From an uncultured bacterium (lineage in GTDB: Bacteria > Planctomycetota > Phycisphaerae > Phycisphaerales > UBA1924), in NCBI GenBank assembly GCA_938003595.1, contig CALKYH010000141.1, forward strand, positions 1 through 11,232: a stretch of 11,232 bases of DNA. Direction: 5' to 3'. The notes beneath the pieces were generated by a model, which was not told the origin of the DNA, made no database searches, and was given only the letters and a program-made list of their open reading frames with translations. The position numbers and the translations under genes were made by a program. Positions 1 through 6,235 of this stretch are shown piece by piece. How positions within the stretch are numbered: position 1 is the stretch's first letter; each line of letters opens with the position of its first letter.

Positions 1-409
1 GCGCGTGCCGTTCGAGGGCAAGGACCCGTCGGAGGTGATGAAGAAGCACCTCAAGTCGGCGCCGATCCCGCCGGACCAGATCAACCAGAAGCTCAGCGCC
101 GGGCTGTGCGAGGCCATCGAGATGATGATGGCCAAGCAGCGCCAGGACCGCTATCAGAACTGCGCCGACCTCATCACCGACCTGCGCGCGATCCAGCGGG
201 GCGAAAAGCCCGCCATCGCCCACAAGCCCATCACCGGCGCGGCGCCCGAGGCGCTGAACCAGCTCCTGGTCGAGGAGGCCCGCCGGCCCGCCGAGATCGC
301 CATCGACCGCACGAGAACGCCCTCGCCGTTCAGCCACCTGGTGGTGCAGGTCATGCTGGTGCTGCTCATCCTCAGCGCCGCGGCCAACTTCGTGCTGCTG
401 TTCCGCTGA
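1..409 (+). CDS. Serine/threonine protein kinase, C-terminal fragment with C-terminal membrane anchor
   Basis: Partial gene, open at the left edge; the reading frame is already open at base 2 and ends at TGA 407-409. The visible 135 residues begin with RVPFEGKDPSEVMKKHL, which resembles the end of the kinase C-lobe (G-x-x-PF-x-G, then a helix). MMMAKQRQDRYQNCADLITDLR follows the usual subdomain XI pattern (x-P/D-x-x-R-x-x-x-x-x-x-L-x-x-D-L) around the conserved Arg. A linker of about 50 residues leads to one hydrophobic segment near the C-terminus (HLVVQVMLVLLILSAAANF), and the protein stops three to four residues after it. The kinase would therefore be held on the cytoplasmic face by a tail anchor, with no extracellular PASTA or other sensor domain. 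The catalytic lobe lies outside the window, so activity cannot be judged. The kinase call is a family inference from the C-lobe only. Confidence 0.72.
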   Translation, partial: RVPFEGKDPSEVMKKHLKSAPIPPDQINQKLSAGLCEAIEMMMAKQRQDRYQNCADLITDLRAIQRGEKPAIAHKPITGAAPEALNQLLVEEARRPAEIAIDRTRTPSPFSHLVVQVMLVLLILSAAANFVLLFR

Positions 410-444
410 GCGTTCAGCCCGGCACAGGCGCGGACGCCCGCGGA

Positions 445-450
445 TACACT
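445..450 (+). promoter_or_regulatory. Possible -10 box for the transaldolase gene
   Basis: TACACT within GGATACACT would place a transcript start near base 457 and give a leader of about 46 nt to the ATG at 504. No convincing -35 box lies 16-18 bases upstream, so this is a weak call. Confidence 0.25.
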
Positions 451-503
451 GGCGGCGCGGCGAACCCCCTCGACACCCACCCTCTGCACCGGAGCCCGAC
501 GCG

Positions 504-1148
504 ATGGAGCTGTACATCGACACCGCCAGCCTCGACGAGATCAAGCAGGCCAACGATCTGGGCGTGCTGGACGGCGTGACGACGAACCCGTCGCTCATCG
601 CGAAGGAAAAGACCGATTACGCCAAGCGCCTCGCAGAAATCTGCGAGGTCGTCGAGGGTCCGGTCTCGGCGGAGGTCATCGCCACCGACTTCAAGGGCAT
701 GATGAAGGAGGGCAAGCAGCACGCGAAGATCGCCGAGAACATCGTCGTGAAGCTGCCCTGCACCGTGGACGGCCTCAAGGCCTGCAAGGCCTTCAGCGAC
801 GAGGGCGTCCGCACGAACCTGACGCTGTGCTTCCAGCCCCTGCAGGCGCTGATGGTCGCCAAGGCCGGCGCGTTCCTGGTCAGCCCGTTCATCGGGCGCG
901 TGGACGACATCGCCGGCGACGGCGTCGAGCTCATCCATCAGATCCGGTCGATCTACGACAACTACGGCTACGAGACCAAGATCCTCGCGGCGTCCATCCG
1001 CCACCCGAAGCACCTGGTGGACTGCGCCCTGGCCGGCGCCGATGTCGCCACCGTGCCGTTCAATGTCATCCAGCAGATGCTCAAGCACCCGCTGACCGAC
1101 ATCGGCCTCGAGAAGTTCGTCGCGGACTACAAGAAGGCCTTCGGCTGA
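504..1148 (+). CDS. tal: Transaldolase of the small FSA/TalC-type family
   Basis: A 214-residue single-domain TIM barrel, the normal length for the small transaldolase / fructose-6-phosphate aldolase family. By family knowledge it transfers a dihydroxyacetone unit between sugar phosphates in the non-oxidative pentose phosphate pathway, in the cytoplasm. Visible active-site residues: Asp6 (LYIDTA), Asn28 (GVTTNPS) and the Schiff-base Lys83 (NIVVKLPCT). Where E. coli FSA has Gln59 (FAQVMATT), this protein has Glu (VSAEVIATD), and where FSA has Tyr131 it has Phe129 (SPFIGRVDD). Both are transaldolase-type residues, so transaldolase activity is more likely than aldolase activity (inference). ATG 504 is supported by GGAG at 491-494, nine bases upstream. 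The gene ends 24 bases from the convergent RidA-family gene. A 5-bp hairpin (CGGCG-CGAA-CGCCG, 1156-1169) sits in that gap but has no T-run. Confidence 0.93.
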   Translation: MELYIDTASLDEIKQANDLGVLDGVTTNPSLIAKEKTDYAKRLAEICEVVEGPVSAEVIATDFKGMMKEGKQHAKIAENIVVKLPCTVDGLKACKAFSDEGVRTNLTLCFQPLQALMVAKAGAFLVSPFIGRVDDIAGDGVELIHQIRSIYDNYGYETKILAASIRHPKHLVDCALAGADVATVPFNVIQQMLKHPLTDIGLEKFVADYKKAFG

Positions 1149-1172
1149 TCGCGGACGGCGCGAACGCCGGCC

Positions 1173-1649
1173 TCACTCGACCTCGAACAGGAACTCGACC
1201 TCGACCGGCGCCCCCAGGGGCAGCGCCACCGAGCCCACGGCCGCACGCGCGTGCCGGCCGGCCTCGCCGAAGACATCCACCATCAGCTCGCTGGCGCCGT
1301 TGGCGATCCCCGGCTGCCCGGTGAAGCCCGCCTCGGAACCCACCCAGACGCCCAGGCGCACGACCCGCCGGATGCGGTCGATGGAGCCCAGCGCCGCCGC
1401 CGCCGCCGCGAGGCCGTTGATGGCGCACTGCCGGGCGCAGGCTTTGGCGGCTTCCTCATTGACGGCCCCGGGGATCGTGCCCTTGGCCATGAGGGCCCCG
1501 TCCTTCATGGGGATCTGCCCGCTGATGTAGAGGAGGTTCCCGGTGCGAACAGCAGGGACATAGGCCGCGACCGGCTTGGCGGGCTGGGGAAGGGTGATCC
1601 CGAGCGCCGCCAGTTGTTCGGATGGTGTTTGGTTCCTGGAAGCGGTCAT
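1173..1649 (-). CDS. RidA (YjgF/YER057c/UK114) family protein, lacking the usual catalytic arginine
   Basis: A 158-residue protein of the Rid family: small trimeric proteins, some of which hydrolyse reactive enamine/imine intermediates. Family hallmarks are YVPAVRTGNLLYISGQIP near residues 29-46, and in the C-terminal half the GEAGRHARAAVG segment and LPLGAPVEVEFLFEV. It belongs to the longer subfamily (about 150 residues) with an N-terminal ALGITLP-type extension. In E. coli RidA the substrate carboxylate is held by Arg105 in VARLPKDVKIEIEAI. The aligned stretch here reads SVALPLGAPVEVEFL, with Ala in that place, so canonical RidA imine deaminase activity is doubtful. The start ATG at 1647-1649 has GGAG upstream at a suitable distance. 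The frame stays open back to 1835, but that extension has no ribosome binding site and does not look Rid-like. The gene is convergent with the transaldolase gene and stands alone. Confidence 0.9.
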   Translation of the reverse strand: MTASRNQTPSEQLAALGITLPQPAKPVAAYVPAVRTGNLLYISGQIPMKDGALMAKGTIPGAVNEEAAKACARQCAINGLAAAAAALGSIDRIRRVVRLGVWVGSEAGFTGQPGIANGASELMVDVFGEAGRHARAAVGSVALPLGAPVEVEFLFEVE

Positions 1650-2099
1650 TGGTTCTGGCTCCGAGAAGTCGGGGGGCTGGAACCCCTGCGGTTTGACAGC
1701 CGTATCGTCCAGCGTAACGATTCCGTCTGCCTTGCCACTGGTCCGCTGTGATCTGTCCCGATCTGACAAACCCATGCACTGATGAGGCGGCTCTGGCCGC
1801 CGAGTGATTCCGGGCGGGTCCACGCGAACCGACAACTCGAAGCCGATCGGACGAGGCCGGGCGCTCCATGGCGCCGCTCCCTCGATCCAACCGTGATCGG
1901 CATGCCGACGACCGCGTCATGCGGAAGCGCGGCGTGAGCCCCGGCGGCTCTGCTCGGATGTCGAGCAGGCGGCCCGGCTTGCCCCGACCTCCTTCCGGCG
2001 GCCTCGGCGGTTCCCGGTTCCACCGGCGCTCGTTCTCGGGCGTCCGGTTGCTCGTAGACCCATGTTCTCGACCAATCACATTCTCTTCAGGAGATTCAC
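1650..2099. other. Divergent spacer between the RidA-family and prepilin-like genes
   Basis: 450 bases with no convincing gene on either strand. It must hold the two divergent promoters, but I find no clear -35/-10 pair. Visible elements are a direct repeat GATCTGTC / GATCTGAC at 1750-1757 and 1760-1767 (10-base spacing), a perfect 12-base palindrome TCGGCATGCCGA at 1897-1908, and a small hairpin CCGGT-TCC-ACCGG at 2014-2026. AGGAG at 2089-2093 is the ribosome binding site of the downstream prepilin-like gene. The YYGCACR hairpins found before the three secreted-protein genes do not occur here. Confidence 0.6.
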
Positions 2100-3200
2100 A
2101 TGCATCGTCAGTCCAGCAAGCGTGGCTTCACGCTGATCGAGCTGCTGGTGGTCGTCTCGATCATCGGCCTCCTCATCGGCATCCTGCTGCCCGCGCTCGG
2201 CCGCGCCAAGCGCAACGCCCAGCAGATCAAGTGCGCCTCGCAGCTCCGCGAAGTGCACCGCGGCTTCGCGACCTTCGCGCAGAACAACCGCGACCGCTAC
2301 CCGGTCCCCTCCGTCCTCGACAAGCTCAACTACACCGAGGGCCCCGGGGCCGCCGGCCAGATCGAGACGGACACCACCGCCGACGAGCGGAAGAAGAACC
2401 GCACCGGCGCGGCCCTGTCCTTCCTGATCTATCAGGCGTTCTTCCCCCCGGAGCTGGTCATCACCCCGGCCGAGGCCGAGGGCCTGATCCACAAGGACCC
2501 CGACTTCGAGGTCGGCAATGTGAAGGCCGCCCAGGACCCGACCCGCGCTCTGTGGGACCCGGCGTTCGTCGGCACGCCCTCCCGCCGCGACTTCGTCCCG
2601 GCCGCCGAGGACGACGACGGCACGCCCCCGGACATCGAGATCCCCGGCCAGGGCGGCAACAACTCCTACGCGATGGTGCCGATCTGGGGCCAGCGCTACG
2701 CCCAGTACTACAGCCTCACCTACTCCTCCAATGAGCCTCTGATCGCCAACCGCGGTCCCAAGTACACCAATCCCACGGCGCCCTCCGGCGGCACGACCGT
2801 CGTGTACGAGCTGCTCACCGGTCAGGGCACCAACGCCCTGCAGGGCATCGCCTCGACGACCCTGCTCATCCACGGCGGCAAGCGCACCTGGGAGGGCAAC
2901 GTGGCGTTCAATGACGGCCACGTGACCTTCGAGTCCACCCCGACGCCGACCAACGTCCGCATGCCCTTCACCGTCTCCGGCGGTCAGGAGACCGCGATCA
3001 CGGACAACCTCTTCGTTGACGAGGAGTTCGAGGTCGAGCCCGGCTTCTACACGGCGGCTCAGCGCTCCAATGTCCTGCTCCGCCTCTGGCCGGGCAGCGA
3101 GGCCCAGGGCCTGGCGTTCAGCGACGGCGCGAGCGTCCAGAACCTCGACAACACCTACGCCACCTGGGACGCCAAGCCCAACGATTGGGGTCAGAACTAA
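2100..3200 (+). CDS. Prepilin-like protein with type II/IV N-terminal cleavage/methylation signal
   Basis: A 366-residue protein. Its N-terminus MHRQSSKRG|FTLIE is a class III (prepilin) signal: a short basic leader, cleavage expected after Gly9, Phe10 as methylated first residue and Glu14 at mature position +5. A hydrophobic helix of about 20 residues then runs to LLPALGRAK. By family knowledge a prepilin peptidase processes such proteins and the helix anchors them in the inner membrane or a pseudopilus. The large C-terminal domain resembles the big planctomycete pseudopilin-like proteins. Near the end, His258 is followed by NVAFNDGHV, with 13 residues between the His and Asp272-Gly273; this is like the H-X9-DG signature of that group but with wider spacing. 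ATG 2100 follows AGGAG at 2089-2093. The gene is alone in its transcript and has a strong terminator at 3235-3270. No pilus or secretion genes are nearby, so its partners are elsewhere. Confidence 0.88.
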   Translation: MHRQSSKRGFTLIELLVVVSIIGLLIGILLPALGRAKRNAQQIKCASQLREVHRGFATFAQNNRDRYPVPSVLDKLNYTEGPGAAGQIETDTTADERKKNRTGAALSFLIYQAFFPPELVITPAEAEGLIHKDPDFEVGNVKAAQDPTRALWDPAFVGTPSRRDFVPAAEDDDGTPPDIEIPGQGGNNSYAMVPIWGQRYAQYYSLTYSSNEPLIANRGPKYTNPTAPSGGTTVVYELLTGQGTNALQGIASTTLLIHGGKRTWEGNVAFNDGHVTFESTPTPTNVRMPFTVSGGQETAITDNLFVDEEFEVEPGFYTAAQRSNVLLRLWPGSEAQGLAFSDGASVQNLDNTYATWDAKPNDWGQN

Positions 3201-3234
3201 GACCCGATCGGCTACGAGATTCTGCATGATCCCC

Positions 3235-3270
3235 GCCCGCCCCGCTCCTCCGCGGGGCGGGCTCTTTTTT
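3235..3270 (+). terminator. Intrinsic terminator of the prepilin-like gene
   Basis: Perfect 11-bp stem GCCCGCCCCGC / GCGGGGCGGGC (3235-3245 with 3252-3262), 6-base loop TCCTCC, then TCTTTTTT. It lies 34 bases after the stop codon at 3198-3200. Confidence 0.93.
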
Positions 3271-3300
3271 GGCCTCGGACCCCGTCGCCGGGTCGGCCCG

Positions 3301-3306
3301 TAGAAT
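3301..3306 (+). promoter_or_regulatory. Possible -10 box of miaB, implying a leaderless or near-leaderless mRNA
   Basis: TAGAAT ends nine bases before the miaB ATG (3316), and the bases between are almost all C with no Shine-Dalgarno. A transcript starting about 7 bases after the box would have a leader of 0-3 nt. No good -35 is visible (TCGGAC at 3275-3280 is 20 bases away). Confidence 0.4.
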
Positions 3307-3315
3307 CGCCCCCCC

Positions 3316-4977
3316 ATGCCCGAGCGGACCGTCTATCTCGAGACCTTCGGCTGCCAGATGAACGAGCTCGACAGCGAACTCGTCGCCGGCGCCCTCCGCG
3401 CCCTGGGCTACCGGTTCGTCCCCGAGCCCGACCACGCGGATGTGGTCCTCTACAACACCTGCTCCGTCCGCGACCACGCCGAGCAGAAGGTCCGCTCGCG
3501 CCTGGGCGAGGTCCGCGAGCGCAAGGTCCGCGAGCCCCATGTCGTCGTCGGCGTGCTGGGCTGCATGGCCGAACGCGACGGCGAGGACCTCATCCGTCGG
3601 ATGCCCGTCGTCGATGTGCTCTGCGGCCCGGGCGAGCTCGACAAGCTCCCCGCGCTCCTGGACAACGCCGTCCGCACCCGCGCGGCGCTGCTGGACGAGG
3701 GCCTGCCCCTGCCGACGAGCGCCCGGGGATTGGCGCCCTCGGCGCGACAGCTCGCTCTGCAGGGTTCCGCATCGCGCCGCTCCGGCACGCTCGCCGCCGC
3801 CCAGGACAACCTCGAGCTGCTCGACCTGTCGCGCAGCGTCTCCGCCAGCGACCATCGCGGCAGCGCCTATGTCCGCATCACCAGGGGATGCAACAAGTTC
3901 TGCACCTACTGCGTGGTGCCGCACACGCGGGGCGCCGAGGTCCATCGGCCGCCCGACCACATCGTCGAGGAGTGCCGGCGCCTGGCCGACGCCGGCGTGA
4001 TCGAGGTCACGCTGCTGGGACAGACGGTCAATCACTACCGCTTCGAGCACGGCGCCGCGGTGACGATCGGCGGCGTCACGCAGCCCCAGAAGGGCCGTTC
4101 CTACGCCGGCGGCCACCGTCGAGATCCCTTCGCCGGCGAGCGCGTCACAACCTTCGCGGACCTGCTGCGGCGCATCCACGACGAGGTCCCGGCCATCCGG
4201 CGGCTGCGGTTCGTCACCTCGTACCCGCGAGACTTCGGCGACGATGTGCTGGAGGTCATCCGCGACCACCCGCGCATCTGCCGCTACCTGCATGTCCCTG
4301 CGCAGTCCGGCTCCGACCGCATGCTGCAGATCATGAACCGCGGGTACACGGTGGGGGAGTACCTCGAGTTCCTGGATCGCGCCCGCGCGTTTCTCCATCA
4401 GCCGGAGATCGGCCGGCCGCTGACCGTCGCGGGCGACATGATCGCCGGCTTCTGCGGCGAGACCGAGGACGACCACCGCGCGTCGATCGATCTGCTGCAG
4501 CGCGCCCGCTACAAGAACGCCTTCATCTTCAAGTACTCCCCTCGCCCGGGCACCAGCGCGTTCGATCGACTCGCGGACGATGTGCCCGACGAGGTCAAGC
4601 GTCGCCGCAACAACGAGCTGCTCGCCGTGCAGGGACGGATCTCGGAGGAAGTGTCGCGCGGGATGGTGGGCGCGACGCTGGAGGTCATTGTCGAGGGCGT
4701 CAGCGAGCGGGAACGTAAGCGCTCCGCGGCCGCGCCCGGCCTGGTCGGCCTGACCGTGGCGGGCGAGGACCCCGCGTCGGCCGCCGGGGCCGGAGCCGCG
4801 CAGATGACCGGGAGGACGGACGGCGACCTGATCGTCCACTTCGACGCCGACCGATCGGACGCCGAACGGATGGTCGGGTCGATCCGCTCGGTTCGCGTGG
4901 AATCGGCTTCCGGGCTCAGTCTGTTCGGGTCCGTCGTCGAGAGCGAGGCCCCGATGGCAGGGGTTGGCGCCGGCTAG
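3316..4977 (+). CDS. miaB: MiaB, tRNA-2-methylthio-N6-dimethylallyladenosine synthase (radical SAM)
   Basis: A 553-residue methylthiotransferase, about 80 residues longer than E. coli MiaB (474). By family knowledge it adds a methylthio group to C2 of isopentenyl-A37 in tRNAs reading UNN codons. The N-terminal UPF0004 domain has its three cluster cysteines at Cys13 (ETFGCQMN), Cys49 (YNTCSVR) and Cys83 (GVLGCMAE). The radical SAM CxxxCxxC is at Cys192/196/199 (GCNKFCTYC). VTLLGQTVNHYR, HVPAQSGSDRMLQIMNRGY and DMIAGFCGETEDDH are core MiaB segments. A C-terminal TRAM domain (from about residue 448) includes MTGRTDGDLIVHF. Extra length sits in three places: about 35 residues between Cys83 and Cys192, about 25 after the LLGQTVNHYR segment, and a Gly/Ala-rich insert within TRAM. 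All cluster cysteines are present, so it should be active. There is no Shine-Dalgarno before ATG 3316. No terminator is evident after the stop. Confidence 0.94.
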   Translation: MPERTVYLETFGCQMNELDSELVAGALRALGYRFVPEPDHADVVLYNTCSVRDHAEQKVRSRLGEVRERKVREPHVVVGVLGCMAERDGEDLIRRMPVVDVLCGPGELDKLPALLDNAVRTRAALLDEGLPLPTSARGLAPSARQLALQGSASRRSGTLAAAQDNLELLDLSRSVSASDHRGSAYVRITRGCNKFCTYCVVPHTRGAEVHRPPDHIVEECRRLADAGVIEVTLLGQTVNHYRFEHGAAVTIGGVTQPQKGRSYAGGHRRDPFAGERVTTFADLLRRIHDEVPAIRRLRFVTSYPRDFGDDVLEVIRDHPRICRYLHVPAQSGSDRMLQIMNRGYTVGEYLEFLDRARAFLHQPEIGRPLTVAGDMIAGFCGETEDDHRASIDLLQRARYKNAFIFKYSPRPGTSAFDRLADDVPDEVKRRRNNELLAVQGRISEEVSRGMVGATLEVIVEGVSERERKRSAAAPGLVGLTVAGEDPASAAGAGAAQMTGRTDGDLIVHFDADRSDAERMVGSIRSVRVESASGLSLFGSVVESEAPMAGVGAG

Positions 4978-5053
4978 CCCCAAGTGGCGCGGCGTCATGG
5001 ACTTGCGATTCTCGGTCCGCGAAAGAAATTGACTCGAATAGGGTGTTTTCCGC

Positions 5054-5081
5054 TTGCTTTCGAGTTCGGCGGCACTACATT
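5054..5081 (+). promoter_or_regulatory. Promoter of the first PEP-CTERM-like gene
   Basis: TTGCTT (5054-5059), 16-base spacer, TACATT (5076-5081). TTCGGCG at 5065-5071 lies in the spacer and matches a TTCGGYG element at the other two paralogues' promoters. The expected transcript start is near 5088. A TTGACT at 5029-5034 also resembles a -35 but has no -10 at a suitable distance. Confidence 0.6.
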
Positions 5082-5087
5082 GAGGGG

Positions 5088-5229
5088 TGAACCCCCGCAC
5101 AGGGTTCGGAGTTAGTCTGGAACGACATCGGAAGAGTTCGAAGGAGCGGACGGGTGGGTGTCCGCGCGTATCTATCTTTGGATTGTCTCGCGCCCCGCAC
5201 AGGCACGAGACAGGAGGAGTCGATCAATT
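5088..5229 (+). promoter_or_regulatory. Structured 5' leader 1 with two YYGCACR hairpins
   Basis: Candidate RNA element of about 140 nt. Hairpin a: GAACCC (5089-5094), loop CCGCACA (5095-5101), GGGTTC (5102-5107), at the predicted transcript start. A middle hairpin is GCGGAC / GTCCGC (5146-5151 with 5160-5165) with loop GGGTGGGT. Hairpin b: GTCTCG (5185-5190), a C.A mismatch, GCC, loop CCGCACA (5195-5201), GGC, CGAGAC (5206-5211), ending directly at the Shine-Dalgarno AGGAGG (5212-5217). The two loops are identical and 100 bases apart. What binds the loops is unknown. The alternative hairpin GGGG-TGAA-CCCC (5084-5095) would compete with hairpin a only if transcription starts upstream of 5084. 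Confidence 0.65.
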
Positions 5230-5913
5230 ATGAACAGGAAACTTGCTGTTGTCGCGGGCGCGGGCCTTCTCGCCGCCTCGGCTGCATCGGCCGGGATCAT
5301 GACCGGTTCGGTGTATTTCACCTATGACGATCCCGAGGGCCCGCCGCGCGAGCTGACCTACACCGCGGGCGACGCCAACGGCCCGGGTACGATCTCCTAC
5401 TCCAGCGCCGTTCCGTTCGACCTCGTCGTCGACGCGAGCGATCCGGGCTGGGGCGTCGTGACCTACGAAGCGTTCATCACGATGGATGTCTCCGTGGGCC
5501 AGGCCTCCTCGATCGCAGGCGTCTGGTACGCCCCGGTCTCGGGCGGCTTCAATGTCACCGTCGCGGGCGACACCGTGCTCACCGGCACGATCCAGAACGG
5601 CGCCTTCCTGACCTTCGGCACCACCGGCAATCTGGCGGCTAACAGCTCGACGGCGTCGCTGTCGATGTCGGTCGCCGGCGGTCTGCTCGCCCAGCTCGGC
5701 GGGAACCAGATCGAGCCGATGTTCAACGCGTCGTGGTCGCTGGCGGACTTCATCCCCGGCGCCCCCACGCTGAACTCGGACGGCTACCTGACGTCGTTCA
5801 CGGCGAACACCTCGTTCGTCGGCAGCGCCCAGGTCCGCAGCGTTCCCTCGCCCGGCTCGGCCGCCCTCCTGGTGGTCGCGGGGCTGGTCAGCGTCCCCCG
5901 TCGTCGCTCCTGA
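5230..5913 (+). CDS. Secreted PEP-CTERM-like protein, first of three tandem paralogues
   Basis: A 227-residue exported protein of unknown function. Residues 1-21 form a Sec signal peptide (MNRK, then a hydrophobic stretch ending ASA). The mature part begins with VYFTYDDP, followed by ELTYTAG, DLVVDASDPGWGVVTY and a Gly/Ser/Ala/Thr-rich, probably all-beta region. The C-terminal 23 residues (205-227) are VPSPGSAALLVVAGL then VPRRRS: a short motif, a hydrophobic helix and an Arg tail. By family knowledge such PEP-CTERM-type tails are recognised by an exosortase-like enzyme; none is encoded here. The mature protein has no Cys, no Lys and, before the Arg tail, only two Arg. ATG 5230 is chosen because AGGAGGAG lies at 5212-5219 and a signal peptide follows at once; an in-frame codon at 5158 would add 24 non-signal residues and run through leader hairpin b. 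It is monocistronic, with its own promoter and terminator. Confidence 0.88.
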   Translation: MNRKLAVVAGAGLLAASAASAGIMTGSVYFTYDDPEGPPRELTYTAGDANGPGTISYSSAVPFDLVVDASDPGWGVVTYEAFITMDVSVGQASSIAGVWYAPVSGGFNVTVAGDTVLTGTIQNGAFLTFGTTGNLAANSSTASLSMSVAGGLLAQLGGNQIEPMFNASWSLADFIPGAPTLNSDGYLTSFTANTSFVGSAQVRSVPSPGSAALLVVAGLVSVPRRRS

Positions 5914-5952
5914 TCAGCGATTCTGCTGATCTCGCACGCATGGTCTGATATT

Positions 5953-5983
5953 CGCCCCCGGATTCGTCCGGGGGCGTTTTTTT
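5953..5983 (+). terminator. Intrinsic terminator of the first PEP-CTERM-like gene
   Basis: Perfect 10-bp stem CGCCCCCGGA / TCCGGGGGCG (5953-5962 with 5967-5976) with a TTCG tetraloop, followed by seven T (5977-5983). A weaker hairpin ATCAGC-GATTCT-GCTGAT lies right after the stop codon. Confidence 0.95.
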
Positions 5984-6050
5984 GAAACTGGAGGACCTGG
6001 GAGGACTCTTGCGAGTTTTCCCCCAAGAACGCCGTGATTCCGGCCGACGA

Positions 6051-6082
6051 TTGCTGGCCGGGCCCCGATTCGGTGATACAGT
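6051..6082 (+). promoter_or_regulatory. Promoter of the second PEP-CTERM-like gene
   Basis: Extended -10 TG-A-TACAGT (TACAGT 6077-6082) directly after TTCGGTG (6069-6075). The best -35 is TTGCTG (6051-6056), with a long 20-base spacer that the extended -10 could offset. An inverted repeat CCGGCC / GGCCGG (6040-6045 with 6056-6061) overlaps the -35 region and could be an operator. Confidence 0.5.
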
Positions 6083-6088
6083 GATAGG

Positions 6089-6235
6089 TACCGCGGAGGC
6101 CGCACACCTCCCCGGAGATCAATGCAGACTCGCCGCGTTCGTCCGGAGCTTCCGGTTCGCGCATGCGGCGGAGACACAGGGAATCCGACGCTCGTCGCAC
6201 AGCGAGCGGATCACATTGGAAGAGGAGTTAGAGAC
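6089..6235 (+). promoter_or_regulatory. Structured 5' leader 2 with two YYGCACR hairpins
   Basis: Hairpin a: GGAGG (6095-6099), loop CCGCACA (6100-6106), CCTCC (6107-6111). A GC-rich middle part includes CCGGA-GCT-TCCGG and flanking GCCGC / GCGGC arms. The block CACAGGGAATC (6175-6185) recurs in leader 3. Hairpin b: CGCTCG (6189-6194), loop TCGCACAG (6195-6202), CGAGCG (6203-6208), with possible outer ATC/GAT pairs. The ribosome binding site AGGAG is at 6223-6227. The GCAC cores of the two loops are 95 bases apart. From -10 to ATG the leader matches leader 3 in length within two bases. Confidence 0.68.

Noticed and set aside
418..431. CGGCACA loop flanked by GCC/GGC before the transaldolase gene
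   Set aside because: Only three pairs, the loop does not fit YYGCACR, and no second copy sits near the ribosome binding site.
414..1088. Long minus-strand open frame opposite the transaldolase gene
   Set aside because: It is a shadow frame: Val/Asp/Gly/Arg-rich mirror coding, no ribosome binding site, and a clear conserved gene lies on the other strand. The same applies to the long frames opposite the prepilin-like gene, miaB and dacB.
1156..1169. Hairpin CGGCG-CGAA-CGCCG between the transaldolase and RidA-family genes as a terminator
   Set aside because: Only five pairs and no T-run on either strand.
1868..2734. Plus-strand open frame through the 1650-2099 spacer into the prepilin-like gene
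   Set aside because: Its C-terminal half is the out-of-frame Arg/Pro/Gly-rich reading of the prepilin-like gene, and the N-terminal half has no family resemblance or ribosome binding site.
5029..5034. TTGACT as the -35 of the first secreted-protein gene
   Set aside because: No -10-like sequence lies 15-19 bases downstream; TTGCTT/TACATT fits better and places hairpin a at the transcript start as in the other two genes.
5158..5229. Upstream in-frame start for the first secreted protein
   Set aside because: It would place 24 non-signal residues before the signal peptide and has no ribosome binding site; AGGAGGAG precedes the ATG at 5230.
6107..6111. CCTCC arm of hairpin a as an anti-Shine-Dalgarno switch
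   Set aside because: It can pair with only four bases of the AGAGGAG site, and the first leader, which has the same loop pair, has no CCTCC arm, so it cannot be the common mechanism.
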